Shown: positions 23,379 to 24,941 of the stretch, in pieces | How the letters are laid out: each line of letters starts with the position of its first letter | Position numbering within the stretch: the stretch's first letter is position 1 | Source: Candidatus Accumulibacter sp. UBA704 | GTDB taxonomy: Bacteria; Pseudomonadota; Gammaproteobacteria; Burkholderiales; Rhodocyclaceae | DNA length: 24,941 nt | Direction of reading: 5' to 3' | Assembly (NCBI GenBank): GCA_002304785.1 | Contig: DBMG01000184.1 | Coordinates: forward strand, 11,611-36,551 | Position numbers and translations under genes: made by a program | The notes under the pieces: model-generated | What the model saw: the letters and a program-made list of their open reading frames with translations, nothing else | The model's database searches: none | What the model was told of the DNA's origin: nothing

Positions 23379-24941
<1,563 letters not shown>

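Overview
The window is a GC-rich (roughly 60% G+C by eye) bacterial chromosome segment. It looks betaproteobacterial and most like the Rhodocyclales. This is inferred from the tig-clpP-clpX-lon-hupB-tRNA-ppiD order, from two small proteins that fit DUF3567 and DUF3460, from an hpnCDE squalene module and from a phenylacetate-type CoA ligase paired with an ACT protein. No insertion sequence, phage gene, CRISPR array or integrase was seen, so most of the window is ordinary chromosome.

Positions 1-8350 (minus strand) hold a protein-quality-control block. In transcription order it is tRNA-Leu(UAG), trigger factor (tig), clpP, clpX, lon, hupB, tRNA-Val(UAC), tRNA-Asp(GUC) and ppiD, which runs off the left edge. 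These proteins fold, unfold or degrade other proteins, or (HU) organise the nucleoid. Between clpX and lon lies a near-consensus sigma-32 promoter whose -10 overlaps a GC hairpin. lon and the hupB-tRNA unit both end in clear intrinsic terminators, and hupB has its own sigma-70 promoter.

Positions 8428-11389 (plus strand) are hpnC-hpnD-hpnE, which convert farnesyl diphosphate to squalene through presqualene diphosphate and hydroxysqualene. No squalene-hopene cyclase is in view. Positions 11429-15880 are mixed: a two-helix membrane protein, a YqhD-like aldehyde reductase, a YbbA-type ABC ATPase whose start codon overlaps that of the divergent tesA, two small proteins (DUF3460, DUF3567) and an NRDE/TANGO2 protein. 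A sigma-32-like promoter precedes the DUF3567 gene.

Positions 15995-21382 (plus strand) hold an exported amidohydrolase, then a TetR regulator, a small symporter-accessory protein, a sodium:solute symporter, a phenylacetate-CoA ligase-like enzyme (PaaK) and a double-ACT protein. Matching inverted repeats lie at the tetR start and just before the symporter operon. This suggests one regulon that imports an aryl or other carboxylate and activates it to its CoA thioester. It is the most system-like part of the window.

Positions 21463-24941 contain an AraC regulator divergent from an EamA/DMT exporter, and the 3' two-thirds of clpB (minus strand), which runs off the right edge. No gene-free stretch exceeds 300 bases.
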